This document shows positions 29,552 to 46,517 of a DNA stretch of 64,000 bases, in pieces. The notes beneath the pieces were generated by a model that did no database searches, was not told the origin of the DNA, and was given only the letters and a program-made list of their open reading frames with translations. Source of the DNA: Pohlia nutans (lineage: Eukaryota; Streptophyta; Bryopsida; Bryales; Mniaceae); the NCBI GenBank assembly GCA_022496805.1, contig CM040090.1:17540001-17604000 (forward strand), in the 5' to 3' direction. A program made the position numbers and the translations under genes. Every line of letters begins with the position of its first letter. The first letter of the stretch is position 1.

Positions 29552-30924
29552 GTTTATTTTATTCAATAGTTCTTTCAATTAGAAATCATTGATCACTCTG
29601 TATATAAAGGTGGATGAAACTTAAAAGGCAGTCCCTTTGAAGGCTACTGTATGTTATGAAGGCTTTAGATCTTCCCAAATGTAAATTTCCAACAATACAA
29701 TGCATACCTCTAAGGAGTTTCAAAAGTGGTTTCTGAACAATGTTTCATTCTTCTATATAACAGGTGCTCAATCGTTTGATTTGAATCCCATAGTACATTT
29801 ATGAGCAATTCTCAAACAACAATTAAATTGATATCAACATCCGCCAAGTGGACTAATTAAATTGTAGGATTGTGTGGTAGAAGTTTTCTATTCTAATACT
29901 TCAAATGATTGCAAAAGGCTTGTAGAAAGCATGCCATGCCCGACTTTTACTTTCATTCTTTTTATCTTTTAAATTTTTTTGTTTAATACAATTTTTTGTG
30001 TAAAACACTTATTTTACAAAGTAACTCAATTCTTGAATACTTTTCTTTAATGATTTCATAAATTTATTTTTTGAAATATTCATTAGCTTAGATTTCTTTA
30101 GTATGTTGCAGAACTAAATTTATATTTTTGATAGTTTGAATTTTGACATTTAAACAATAATTTCTACTTAAAATATTTTTTAAATATTCCAACTATTCTC
30201 AAGAAAAGAAAGTCGGAAACACTATGTGATATACCTGACGGACATAACAATCATCCATTAATTTGTCCATTTGTCATTCATAACAACTTTGAAATTAATA
30301 TATTATATCATGAAATGTACATAAAGTGGTTTAAATATGATTTTTAATAACATTTAGTAAAATCAATCATAGATATTAATGCTGTATAATTTTGAATATA
30401 GTAAACAAATAAATTTTTAAACTAAAGAATTATGCACAAAGTAGAAATGAGAATAATACATTTTGAGCCGCACAAGCACCATGAAAGAATATACTCTAGT
30501 TCTCCAAAATTTAGTTATTTAATATAAATTTTTCAAAGAAGTTGTTTATCATTTGATGGTAAAAAGAAAAAGTCTAAAATTTCAAAGTAACTTGACGGTA
30601 AAAAAAGTAGGTACCTCTTGGGAGACCCGTGACCAAATAGTGGAAAAAAATTAAAAGATAAAAAGAATGAAAGTAAAAGTCAAAATTGAAACAAGAATTA
30701 TTTAAGAACAATTTTCTATATATAAACTATAAAATTGATTGATGGCCAAAATGCTTAAGAAAATTATCAAACTTAATAAGTTATTATATCTACCCAGTTT
30801 TATAAGTGTCAAAAACTTAAAAATCTTACTTTTTGGTCAATTAAAAGATTCACTTACACTAAGTAGCTAAATTATGCTATACTGCTCATTTTTCTTCAAC
30901 AGTCTAAAGGTTAATACAAAAATT

Positions 30925-31166
30925 AATACTTCCCCTACTGAGGCTCAATCCATGTATTGTCTCCCTAGTACAGTGAATTATTTAATACTTCCCCAACCGA
31001 GGCTCAATTCATGTATTGTCCCCCGAGTACCGAGGATTATTTAATACGTTCCCTACCGAGGCTCTTGTCTCCCTAGTACTGAGGATTATTTAATACTTCC
31101 CTTACCGAGGCTCAATCCGTGTATTGTCTCCCTCGTACCGAGGATTATTTTTTACGCCTATAAAAA
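30925..31166 (+). promoter_or_regulatory. RING-CH promoter: tandem repeats and TATA box, right copy
   Basis: About four units of roughly 60 bp with CTACCGAGGCTCAATCC, GTATTGTCTCCC and GAGGATTATTTAATAC precede a TATAAAAA box at 31159-31166. The box lies 166 bases upstream of the ATG at 31332. The third unit is truncated. Unit number differs from the left arm, as expected for unequal exchange. Confidence 0.65.
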
Positions 31167-31331
31167 CCAGCGCCACAAGCGCATGAGATTCATTTTTCTT
31201 GCTCTGCTTCAGTGTAAGTTGATTAAGTGACTGTCGTCAGCGTACTGCATTCGTCACGCCCATAGAATCTGCATTCATTTGTGGAAAAGAGCGAGCTAAG
31301 CTAGTGCGGTGCCAGTCGTGACGTTGTGAAG

Positions 31332-32928
31332 ATGGAGATGAACCTCCAAACGAAACTCATCAGTGGTGAAATCCACAGGCTGGAAGTCACAATCCCGATT
31401 TCTCATCATCCAAGGTTCATCCAGGAAAAGCCCACATTTACATTAATTATTAACTGAATCACGATAGCCTTTGTTAGCTATGCATGCATAATTGAATTTG
31501 AAGCGTAAAAAATGGAATATGTATGTTGTGGCAGCTAACGTTGATTGTTCCCTGAATTTACGTTGAGTGTAAAATAATTGCACACGAGTTTGCGAAACGA
31601 TGCATATTTGTATATGTTGTTTAATTTCTTCAATGAACTGAGAATTAGTTGCAGTATCTGCTTGTACGTAAGTCAATCGACTTATTGTGCAACGTATGTA
31701 CACGTTAGCAGTGATGACCAGCTGATCGGGGCTGGGGAGAATTCGGATCACACCATAACCATTCCAGAGCCTCCTATCTGCAGGTCTGAAACTCTTACTG
31801 GAAGTATATTTTATGTCTGCTAATTGAATGATTTGAATCATCTCACTTTTGAATTTCATCTTGTGGCACTCATTTCCAACTTCAGTGAAGTTTCTACACT
31901 GTAAGTCGGTGGTGGTCCTTGTGATCTCCGCAGTACAGTTCACTTATTGTGGAACGGGTTAACTAATCATTGGCACGGGTATCTAGCTAGCTTCTCAGAA
32001 TTTCTGAACAGTGGGATTCAACTTATGATGGACTCGGAATGCATGATCATCATGACAGGATCTGCCCCGATGATGAGGACGATAATGACGACGTTCTCGT
32101 GGAGCTCGGTTGCCGCTGTAGAGGCCAGATGAGCAGGATGCACAGAAAATGCATCCTTGAATGGTACGGCCTTAGAATGATTCTGGAGAAAAACTACAAT
32201 TGCGAATTATGCAAGTGAGTACTTCCTCTTCAATATTGTCACCTTTGTTGCACAGCTGAACTTACCTACAGATATCGACTGCAATTCAATACTTGAATAA
32301 TTAATCCACAGATACATACAGAATTTCAGATTCATAGGTGACAAGTCAAAGGAAACCAAATCCTTGTATAGCTATCTAATTTGCACCTGAGATTGATTCA
32401 ACCAGTCTAGATCTAGAATCACCGAACTAAGAGTCGTTGGGTTGACTACCATTTCTCTCATGAGTATGTTAATAAATAATTTGGTTTATTTAACCGTTCT
32501 CCGCATTATTGAGAGTCAAACATGAATTGAAACTTGTGCGTACGTTGAATTGCAGTACGATCCTGCAAGTTGAGGCCCAGCTCGTGGTGACTGGAGGTGT
32601 GGCCGACCATCAAAACGGGGGCCGCGACATTCTCATCACAACGCTGAAATCGGCATTGGCGCCTTACGCTGCTCACATCGACTTCGACAGTGTACCTACT
32701 TACCACGACCTTATGTTCCTTTTACTTCAAGAGAATGAAAATTGGCTCACACAGCAGGGGGTCAACCACAGGAATGTAAATGTCGGCGATGATCAACTAC
32801 CGGAGACTCGTGTACGAGCACCGGAGTGCTCAGTACCTGTAGTTCTGATGTTTGGTTTCGTTGGAGTTTTAACGGGAGCGTATTTATACTTGCTATTTTA
32901 CTGCTACGGTGTTACTCTTTTCAATTGA
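31332..32928 (+). CDS. RING-CH (RINGv) membrane E3 ubiquitin ligase, right copy
   Basis: This is the paralogue of the gene at 26470-28081 and would have the same role as a membrane E3 ligase. Exons are 31332-31414, 31712-31783, 32059-32214 and 32556-32928, giving 227 residues. All eight zinc ligands are kept (EPPICRIC across the exon 2/3 join, then LGCRCRGQMSRMHRKC and YNCELC). The C-terminal hydrophobic segment is identical to the left copy. Changes are mostly conservative, for example EWFGLRMVLDK to EWYGLRMILEK. The frame is intact, so both copies can be functional. The start ATG is the first in a frame open upstream and matches the left copy. Confidence 0.88.
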
Positions 32929-35152
32929 CTTGGAATGCTAGCTTAGGTTGGATCCATACTGTCATGCGCCCCGGCAATGAACTGTTGGGAGATTGAAGAA
33001 GATGAAGAAGAACTTTAGCTCTCGGAGATTAGCAGGAAATAAAGATTTGAATCTCTTGCGATAGTTTTAAAACTAATTAAGGTTCCTTGACAACTCGTGA
33101 TCCCGACAGCCACATTTTGGACGTTTTTGGACGTGATCCCGACAGCCACATTCAACGTTTGAATTCAATAAAACATGTTGGGAAAGAAGTTCTTAGAATT
33201 TATTCTTCCTGTTTGTGTGGTAATGTTTTAAGAATAATGATCAATCTAGGATGACTGTAATGAATTTATGAGAATCATTTTTGTACTCAGGATTCAAATA
33301 TAGTTCATCAACTACATTTTGCTTTACTTTGCTATGTACATCAACCACATTTTTCTTCTTTCATCAAACATTTTATAACAAATCTTTAAAAAAAAGTGCT
33401 GAATCGGTACGTAAAAGGGTTGGGCAAACTCCCAGCAACCTTCAGAACCATCAGCAATTCAGCATCAATACCAGCAGCATCTCCAAATTCAGAACCTTAC
33501 AACATGAGTGATCAGACATATCAATATACCCAAAAATAGTACAACAATAGCAAATGCTGATATTGTCTACTGACACAACCTCCCACATTCAGCAATTGAA
33601 TACAGAATATACGCACGCACACACTGCACACACTCCCGAACCAAAACACAATCCCAAACCCCAAACTCCTAATCCTTGAGTGCCAAAAAAAAAAAACAGT
33701 CCTAATCCTTGATACATTGATTTGCTTCACATGATCCAAATAACATCCACATAAATCACCCCTCATCCACCACATCACTCATGGGAGAAGTTGGAACTCA
33801 CATCCATAAAACGCCACAATGTCCACAGTCATTTCATTATACTTCCAGATTCCAAACCGTATGATGAAATAACTTGACATCATGACAACAATGCCCAGGT
33901 GCAAAACATCAAGCAGCTGCCATGTCTTGCCAATGTTGCCAACAGCAACACTGCTGTAAGGTAGAGGCACCCATTCCCGTCCGTTTAAGCAATTCAGTGT
34001 ACTTCGGAGTGTGCCACAGATAATCAAATCATACAGGAGGAAAGGCAAATACGAAAGAGATGAGAATGTTGAAAGAAACTTCATGAATTTCGAAAATTTG
34101 GCTTTGTTATAGATGGTCAAACACAAAATACACATGGCACCCTTTGCTGAATTGTTTGGACTCCATTCCCGTGTCTTCAAGTTCTAACTTCCGACTTCTA
34201 CTGGACCCATTCGTAATAACAGAGATGCTTGAAATCACCATACACGTGGTTCATAGATACCCGGGATCAGGTGCCACTGTATGTGACGGTTTCAGGGACG
34301 TGCACGGATATGGGTGCCGTTACCTTATTGTGAGAGCCTCCAAATGCCTCAGGCTCGTCACTGACAAGTCCATATCCGACGTGGCCTGCCATATCCATTT
34401 TATAAATATATTCATGTGTCATATTAAGTAACCTCAATCAGTGACACAAGAGACGTTTAACCCAGCCCAACTTCAACCACATCGGCGTGCAAATGCATCA
34501 GGACCTCCATTCCCTATCCTATTCACATCTCTTCATCTCATCACTATCCAAGATCAAAGCACCTATCACACATCCGTAGCAGAAACTCAGTCCACTTCCA
34601 ATCGATAAAAGGCTTCCCAGACTAGTACTTGAACCATGTCCCAAGTAAAACTTTACATTCTAAATTGGTTCCTCACGTTGATCGGGAACCTCCCGACCCA
34701 GATGAAATTGCTAGAACCACACCATGTAACTACACCTAAACCTTCTGTGCCTTTGCAGCCATCGTCGTCACATCAAATAGCCTCCGTGTCATCCTCATCA
34801 ACACGCTGCACATAAATGATTCTACACTTCATGAGTTCTTCGACTCAGTACGCTCTCCCTGTAAGCCTCCGACCCACGCCATGCTCTACACAATTATTGC
34901 TCTAGCACGCCGACTAAACCAGGTCAACATTCAAGCCTTCCCATCTCGTCGAGCATGCACGATACTGAGATATGCTCAGCATATCCCCTTCATGGCACCC
35001 CCACACTTCTATGCTGGCGAAATCGGCGTCATTCGACACTACCTTTCACGTTCACGAACGGGTATCCATCCTGAACCCACAGAATCCAACCGGTACTCGC
35101 CCAAGCACTTGCCTCCCATTTCTAGAAACTGTACCCCTGCCTGCATATTACT
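32929..35152. other. Spacer between convergent RING-CH and FtsH genes, right arm
   Basis: This is the counterpart of 24757-26469. It contains the 367-bp insertion at 33959-34325 and additional low-complexity sequence at about 33597-33785 (CA-rich and a 13-base A run). A 133-codon minus-strand frame at 34180-33779 crosses the insertion boundary and is not accepted as a gene. Confidence 0.6.
33959..34325. mobile_element. 367-bp non-autonomous DNA transposon with TA duplication
   Basis: The termini AGGTAGAGGCACCCAT and ATGGGTGCCGTTACCT are imperfect inverted repeats of 16 bp. TA lies on each side (33957-33958 and 34326-34327). The left arm of the inverted duplication has the same flanks with a single TA and no insert (about 25598-25610), so the empty site is directly visible. 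TA duplication suggests Tc1/mariner-like mobilisation, but the termini are not typical Stowaway ends, so the superfamily is uncertain. Confidence 0.85.
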
Positions 35153-39439
<4,287 letters not shown>

Positions 39440-39960
39440 CGAATCGAAACGGCTATCCCAAATTCAATTCGTTTCCCGCAAACCCGCTGACGCTTGTCTT
39501 CGCTGCTTTTGAAGCTTCAACTTTCGCGTCAATTCCCCAACGTGAAAGTCCAATGCGATGCTCAATCCTCTGACGAATCCAGACACCGAAAACCGTCGCC
39601 GTACCGATGCCTCTCACACAGTCTTGTCCTGCGCCAATTCGACCGTTTTTGGACCGTCTTCGACGAATTTCGTCTTGCTGGATTCGCTGCAGCCAGAAGA
39701 TTGTAGCAGATGGCACTGGAGTTGGTGATCACAGACGAAGGGGAAGGAGAATCTTCGGGGGAATTCAGCAAAGTCGGTGCTGTTCGTGACTACTCATCTC
39801 TCAGTGATAACAGAGTCACGTCCATACCGCAAGGTTTCTAGGGCTTCGGATGCACCGATCTTTGGTCGTAGGGATCGTTTGGTGCCTTGAATGCTGTGGC
39901 GACCGATGGTCTTCCAGGTCGACTACGTGGCCGTCATGGTGAATTTGGCTTACACACGTA

Positions 39961-40886
39961 GTTGCCCTCTCCATCAGGTGCAATTAGAAGGAGCGACGTT
40001 GGTGGGCTTGGCCGACCATGAGTCGGCGTTTACCAGTCGGTAAGTTTGAGTCCTGGTCGCTGAAGTGGAATTTCGTCGTCTCGCACCTTTAGCGGACCAT
40101 TGTCACTGATATTGTTTGCTGCTTCTCCGCCTCGTTGTACTCTTTTAGTACGCTTTGTGCAATTCGATGGCTTATAGTTTCGTTTTGCGATGTGGTGGAA
40201 GAAATAATTAAGCATTTTTCTTTTTTCCACTTGGATGCTTGTTTAAAATTTGAGATCGGGGTTTTAAGGATGTGGAATTGCTACTGGTAGCCGAATTCTG
40301 TGATTGAGCTCGAGATTTGAATTTTGAGAGATTTGCGTAGAGTCTTCACCGTTGGAATTGCTAATCCAGCTACACGTTACTTCTGGTAAGGCTTTCTTGG
40401 CAGGGGTAACGCATCAATCGAGTATTGCTCTTCCCGCAAGTTCGTTGATTCATGTTTATCGTCTTTCATATAAACTTGCCGAAAATTATATTTATGAAGC
40501 TTGTACTTGATATTTAAGAAGGCTTTTGCAATTAGTTGTTGAATGAAGACCGGTTAGTTTTGGTGCTATTGTAAACTTGATGACGATGTTTGTCGTGCTT
40601 TTGGCAGATTAGATGATAATGACTCGACGGTTGCAGTAGTGGCAGTCCATTTCCACAACGCCTATGATCGTCTTAACGTTGCAAAGACTGAATTGGCAAG
40701 AGCATCTATCGAGACTTATTTACGCGACTTTATGTCACGTGGCGTTTTCTAGGAATTCAAATTGCAAGGAGACGCTAATTAGTGGCCGATCAACGCATAC
40801 TTAACCGATCCGTTGACTTGAACTCGTGTCTTGGAGTTTTCTGGAAATCCAGAGTTCAGCAACCATATCGAATCGACAGTTAGACA
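39961..40886. promoter_or_regulatory. Divergent upstream region of FtsH (right) and amidase genes
   Basis: This is the non-coding region between the minus-strand FtsH start (39439, its promoter reaching into the arm) and the plus-strand amidase start (40887). I see no convincing frame. Some of it is probably the 5' UTR of the amidase gene, whose transcription start I cannot place. Confidence 0.4.
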
Positions 40887-43800
40887 ATGGTTGAAACACG
40901 GAGGGATGGAAGAATGTTATTGGAAGCAACAGGCTTGTAAGTTCCGCAACACTTACCTTCTCTGGAAATTTTCCATACCTATCACTTTTCTGTGATGTAA
41001 CAGTTGTAAATGATGGATATGTATCAGTTTTAAATTCTGTCAGTTTCTGCTATTAAGATAATTTTCTCTTTCATTTGTTTCAGAGAAGGGGATGAAGTCC
41101 AAAGAGCTACAGGAACTCTCTCATCTCCATTCAACGATGACTTTGGAGCGTTTATGTCCTATTTCACACTGCTGCCCCCGGAAAACCTATCTGCCTCGGC
41201 TATTCTTACGGGACTGACGTTCGCCGTGAAAGACATGTAGGAGACTGCGCCTTAATCTTCAGTTTGTTTGCTGTGAGATGATGAAGACTAGATTTTTTTG
41301 AATTTCATTACGGATGGATTAATTATGCATGTTTGGCAGATTTGATGTGGAGGGACATGTTGCTGGCTTTGGCAGCCCGGATTGGGCAAGAACACATAAG
41401 CCTGCCAAACGAACTGCGCCGGTAATTCAAGCTTTGCTAAATGCCGGTGCTACATGCATCGGGAAAGTGCACATGGATGAGATGGCATACAGGTAAAATT
41501 CTAGGATTATTAAGACACTGCTTCTCTTTTGCATTCCGTAACTTTTGAAGGGTTTTGTAAGCTGTGATTCAGAAGGTGACGTGATCCCGGACGTGGCTTC
41601 CTATGGTCCTTTTTTAGAACCAAAAATCTGTTCCTTCGGCATCTTTGCCGTGGAGGATTACACCAATTTCTTATTTCCACTTCCTTGTTCGGTTCTTTCA
41701 TCTTCTCATCTAAGTGTGCGTTGTTTTCATTGAACTTGAAGTATTCTTGGACAGAACGTCCATTATGGAACACCAGTAAACCCAGCCAATCCTGCCCGAA
41801 TGCCAGGAGGATCATCAAGTGGATCCGGCGTTGCTGTTGCCGCAAAATTGGTTGATTTTGCGCTTGGTGAGTTTATAACCACATGGCACCATGCTTTTAG
41901 GTAATTTGAATTTGACTTTATACGTGTCAATGCCACGGATGTGCAATTTATGCCAGTAGAAGTTACCTTGTGTGGTTACAAAGGACCTAGAGTATAAGCT
42001 GTAAAGGTTGCAATGATCCTTCTTCATCATTTATACAAGAAACCCTCTTATGGATTTTTGGCTCACGACAGGGACCGACACTGGTGGAAGTGTCAGGGTT
42101 CCGGCCTCCTTTTGTGGCATTCTTGGATTCCGCCCTTCCCATGGAGGCGTTTCGGCTGTTGGTGTGATTCCAATGGGGCAAAGCTTGGATACCGTTGGTA
42201 CTGACCTCCGTCCCCTTCAATGATCGTCATCACAAATGGCAAACCTTAGCAAATTTTTATCTGTTGACATTTTTGATCTGCACAAGTATCAGATCGATCA
42301 CATTCTCCCACATAAGATGCACCAGATGTTTCACAATCTGGTTCAGAATTTTGTACTACCCAAGGAGCTAGTTCTCACTTAGTTCAAAGTTTTTGTTTAC
42401 AAGCATCCATCCTCTTGAAATTAAAGTGTTGTTGAGCACGCGAGGATGAACGTTTGTAGCAGTTCTCTAGGATACGCTGTTGCATCTAATTGGGAATTCA
42501 AGTTTCTAGTTGCATAGAGTATTTTTCAACTTTCCGCCTTCCACAGTGTTCAAATGATGTTATAAGTAAGCTTGGTAAGGTGCAGGTTGGTTTGCAAGGG
42601 ACGTTACAATCCTTTGCAAAGTGGGTCAGTTGCTCCTTCATACTGTAACTCCACAAGATCTGAGGCCAGGAAAGCGTTTCATAATTGCTGAGGATTGCTT
42701 CAACATGTCAAGCTATACCAATGACAAGAGACTTGGCATCATTTCCAGATCAATCACAAGCATATATGGAGGTACGGCTTTGCTATACTTGCAGATGATT
42801 GACTTAATTTCTTCATTGGAAATACGCACAAGGGCTGTGAATTCCTACTGCCCAAAGAGTGTTTCCTTAATGGTCTATCATCCGGTTCAATAGTTTAGCG
42901 ACAAGTTCTCAGTTGTGATTGCAACGTTGGTGATTTTTTTGAACCTGGACAGGTCAAGCTTTGCAACATGTGAACCTTGGGCAGTATCTAGCATCGAACG
43001 TCTTTTCATTGAAGGAATTTAAAGAGAAGATGGGCGGAAATTCTCAAATTGGGACACTCGGGTTACTTGACGATGTCTCAACGCATCTTCTAAGGTGATG
43101 TGGCTACTGGCTCTCAAGCAAGCAGCTCTAATATGCTGATACTGAGTCTGTCGATTCATGAGTTTCAGGATGCTTTCTCAAACATTACTACTTTCTATTC
43201 TACAGATGGGAATTTAAGATGAACTACGAAGAGTGGGTCACTGCCGAAAAGCCCAATCTGGGAGATGACACGGCCTTCCGTGTGAACAAAGCTATGAACA
43301 CAACCTCGCATTTGATGACCCTAACTTTGCAAGTGAAGGAAGAAACTAGACATGCCATCAACGAACTTTTGAAGGTAACCCTGAAGTAGCACTGCAATTT
43401 TCTCAAGGAAGTTCTGAAAAGTAACTGAATTTGTGAGTTAGGGCTTTGACTTTGCATTCAGTTCTGGTCTGTAGTGCGCTTACAGACATGTGTTGTGGAC
43501 TATTAACCAGGAAGATGCTATTCTCGTAATGCCAACTGTTCCGGGGCCGCCACCTGTTTTGAATGCGGAAGGAGAGGCATTTGAGCATTACCGCGATAGT
43601 GCGTTCGCTCTGCTAAGTGTTTCTGGTCTGTCTAGTTGTTGCCAGGTAAAGTTCCTGCATTTGGAGGTTGGACTAATCCTTCCTGCAACATCTACTGAGT
43701 GTCTTTGTCAAGTGCCACAAATAAACATTTGTACAGAAACTGTGTTTACATGAATTGTCCCTACATGAAGTTGATTAGAATAAATCTTGCTGAATCAACT

Positions 43801-43986
43801 CTTTATCTGCTTGCCACGTTCTAATATGGTTAGGTCGGCTTGGTGCAGGTGAGCATTCCATCAGGACTGGTAGACTCTGGGCCAGTGGCGGTGTCTCTTC
43901 TTGCGAAACAGGGATCGGACCACTTACTGCTACATACTACATCGGCATTGTATCCCACAATTCAGGAAGAAACTAATTCCGGATAG
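40887..43986 (+). CDS. AMI1: AMI1-like amidase (amidase signature family)
   Basis: The protein is an amidase-signature hydrolase close to Arabidopsis AMI1, which hydrolyses indole-3-acetamide to auxin in the cytosol; Toc64/OM64 proteins are related. Exons are 40887-40936, 41084-41236, 41340-41492, 41742-41866, 42072-42197, 42586-42771, 42953-43094, 43206-43374, 43511-43645 and 43849-43986, giving 458 residues against 425 in Arabidopsis. The Lys-Ser-Ser triad is present: K66 in GLTFAVKD, S143 in GGSSSGSG and S167 in [11 protein letters not shown], with the same spacing as in AMI1. Toc64 proteins lose these residues and carry TPRs, which are absent here, so an active amidase is likely. The acceptor at 43511 was chosen because the alternative at 43486 breaks phase with the 43374 donor. 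Real substrate in this plant is unknown. Confidence 0.9.
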
Positions 43987-44343
43987 CATGTGATGCATGT
44001 CATGATGATGACTAGGGATATATCATTCTGATTTGCACATGAAAGTCAATCGGTACATCCATAGCAAATAGAATTTAAGGGTTGAACAACATACAAAATC
44101 TCTATTTTGGGTTACATGATGTTGGCACGGTGTTATTGTAAATACCACAAGATGATTCGAAAAAGGGAGGCCATATTTTATGAACGCATACTGAATTTCT
44201 GCCTTTGAATTATGAACCCTAGAGGCCAAGCTCTATTTCCGTATGATTTTAAATTGTATGAATTCCAATTTTTAAATACTGTCGTTGACAGTCCGGCTCT
44301 TCGGCTCATCTTTTGCCAGTACCATTAGTCAGAGTCAACAATC

Positions 44344-45213
44344 ATGGCGTTTGCTGTGATCACCATGGACTTGTCATTTGCGACGTCCAATGGCAATCTG
44401 TACGCTCGGGGGGTGCACTGTACTAAACATGTACGAGTATACGTGAGTGTACAGAAGGGGTATTAATTTGAACACTACACTAAATAGTATATTTAGTGTG
44501 AGATAATTATAAGATTTGAAAATGTTATAGATTTTTACTCTAGACAAAAAAATTTACCAAAGACATTGATTCCAATACTATTGAAAGATCCCCATCTTGA
44601 CCAATATAGAGGGTAAAAAAATTGGTCAACAGTAAAAACTTACAACATGTTTATGTAAATTAGTGTATCTCACACTAAATATACTATTTAGAGTACCATA
44701 TTATGTATACATACAATAAACACATTTAGAACTAAAAATATTCACGTATACTTATACTAAACATATATTTAAATCGGAATACATCTGTATACAAAGGTGT
44801 TTAGACATATAACCTCTCGTATACAAGGGGGTTTTTAGAAGGGGTCATGAACGCACATGATTCTCAAACATAATGTAGAGTGCACCCCCCGAGTCTGTAC
44901 GAGACAATGCGTTCGATGTACCTCACAAAAGAAGAAGCTTGTGCCCAAGCTTTGCATCTGCAAGTCAACTTTCTAGACATTATGAAAATTAAGATGCCAT
45001 CAAGAATTCACCAAGCGTATCATTCGCTCGATGGATTTAGTGAGTGGAAGCTTAATATGCTACACGGGAAACTCATCGATTACCTCACGAAAACAAACAT
45101 GCCGAGGAAGTCATATATTTTGTCCGTGAATATGCAAATTGCGACACCACTTCACCATGTAGCCAAGAAGTTGGAGCTGAAAAGAGACAAAAGATGTCTT
45201 AACCCTTTAGTGC
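44344..45213 (+). pseudogene. Small ORF interrupted by a MITE and abutting a second element
   Basis: An ATG frame starting at 44344 (MAFAVITMDLSFATSNGNL) runs into the element at 44405-44893. It continues in the same frame after one copy of the 8-bp target duplication, with YETMRSMYLTKEEACAQAL and on. It remains open to the TTAA of the element at 45199, so the piece is about 125 codons. I recognise no family, and whether this was ever a gene or a gene exon is uncertain. It is unlikely to be expressed as a protein now. Confidence 0.45.
44405..44893. mobile_element. 489-bp MITE with 8-bp target duplication (hAT-like)
   Basis: Perfect 15-bp terminal inverted repeats CTCGGGGGGTGCACT and AGTGCACCCCCCGAG are flanked by direct repeats TCTGTACG at 44397-44404 and 44894-44901. 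Subterminal palindromes around CACTAAATA-GTA-TATTTAGTG occur near both ends. The 8-bp duplication fits hAT or P-type transposons. There is no coding capacity. Confidence 0.85.
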
Positions 45214-46008
45214 CCAGGGTACTGTAGCTCAAAGCCCTGGATTTCAGTAGATTTTTTCACTCTGGTTGAGACTACCAGAAATAGAATGGGTTAAATTAGA
45301 AAGTAACCATACAATTCTATTCTCAACTCGAGAGCACACATTTTATTAAAATTTGAGAATCATTCGATGGTGGGATCGGAAGATTATAGTATGTATTTGA
45401 ACTGTATTATGCACGCTCAAAAATGAGATTTTGGGGGGTGTGTGACTTCAAAGTTAAATAGAATTTGAGGTAAATTTTCAAAAATAAAAGCAAAGAAGTT
45501 CAGATATGCCCCATGTCAACACCTCTCCGTTACAATCTTTCATATCAAAAATAGACTCACACATAATTATTGTGAGATTTATAAGTGAAAGTGACTTATC
45601 CATGTACGGTTTAGGACAAAATTTTATACATTGAAAATTGACAAGAGTGGGTACATTAGTCAAGATCAGATTACACACACTAATGGAAGATGAAGAAGAG
45701 AACACAATCCAAAAAAATAAAACAAGATAACAAACTTCCAAACATAATAAATACTATACAACACATATGTTGTATTTGTAAGTATTTACTGTATTTTCAA
45801 GTATTTGCAGTATTTTGCGTTTTGTTGATAGGTATTTTGATAGTTGTACAATTCCAAATTGAAAATTTCTTTTTCTGGAAGGTGCGTAATGTATGTGGGC
45901 AAATCCGAACTTCAAAATTGAAGTTCCAATTCTTCACGAATTCTCTGCTATTTGCATTTCGGACGTTGTAGTGACCATATTGTGGTCAGCTGGGCACTAA
46001 AGGGTTAA
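45199..46008 (+). mobile_element. piggyBac-like non-autonomous element, family 1 (copy C)
   Basis: TTAA at 45199-45202 and 46005-46008 flanks termini CCCTTTAGTGCCCAGGG and GGGCACTAAAGGG. The element is 810 bp and close to identical to the copy at 15876-16686, differing by scattered single bases. The similarity suggests relatively recent activity of this family. Confidence 0.88.
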
Positions 46009-46517
46009 ATGATACACTTAGCTCAATAAAGTTTGCACGGTTTGGAGTTGCAACGTATTTATGTGCATATCGTCCCGTTCTAGCTTACTGCATTCATTTC
46101 ATAGGACTATGGAGTGGACCTCCATTTTAATGCAAATGTGCTAATGATGTCCAAATTCCAAAATTGGTTCAAACCAAATCACATCCAATATGAAGTGTAC
46201 AATGCGATTGCAAGAAACAATTTTACTTTTGGATATATTCCAACCTAACTAGATGCATTTTTGGAGTACTTCCGGAATAAGTCTTTTAGTTTGAACTTTG
46301 CATTGGAGAATTTATTAATTTTCAAATTCTATATTTTTCACCCCATACTCAAGATCTAGATCATTTGAAACTTAGTTTCACTATACGCATATTTTCAAAA
46401 ATTTCTTAGAATAACAAAAAAACGTGTAGATCCCTTGGTTGCAAAAATCTCTCATGGCTTGATGAAAAAGAATACTAAACAAAACAAAACTCCTGCCTGA
46501 ATGTATGCCATAATATA
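46009..46517. other. AT-rich spacer, no gene seen
   Basis: This is AT-rich sequence between a transposon copy and a RING pseudogene. I see no frame, repeat or RNA in it. Confidence 0.5.

Larger units (their letters stand above)
29061..30324. other. Spacer (loop) between the inverted arms
   Basis: This 1.26-kb AT-rich segment separates the two arms. It holds a hairpin (29286-29346) and a 71-bp direct repeat (29411-29551). A short block at 29942-29985 (GACTTTTACTTTCATTC and on) is an extra copy of sequence from the arms near 28690-28735. No gene is seen. Confidence 0.7.

Noticed and set aside
33779..34180. 133-codon minus-strand frame with hydrophobic segments in the right arm
   Set aside because: It starts inside the 367-bp TA-flanked insertion and runs out of it. 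The left arm lacks the insertion and has no equivalent full frame.
34324..34398. Possible first exon MDMAGHVGYGLVSDEPEAF with a donor at its end
   Set aside because: The donor lies at the edge of the transposon insertion, the left-arm copy has a stop in it, and no in-phase following exon was found.
40030..40230. 66-codon minus-strand frame between FtsH and the amidase
   Set aside because: No similarity, and it lies in the probable 5' region of the amidase gene.
43486..43510. Acceptor at 43485 for amidase exon 9
   Set aside because: Joined to the donor at 43374 it gives an early stop; the acceptor before 43511 keeps phase and aligns with the AMI1 family.
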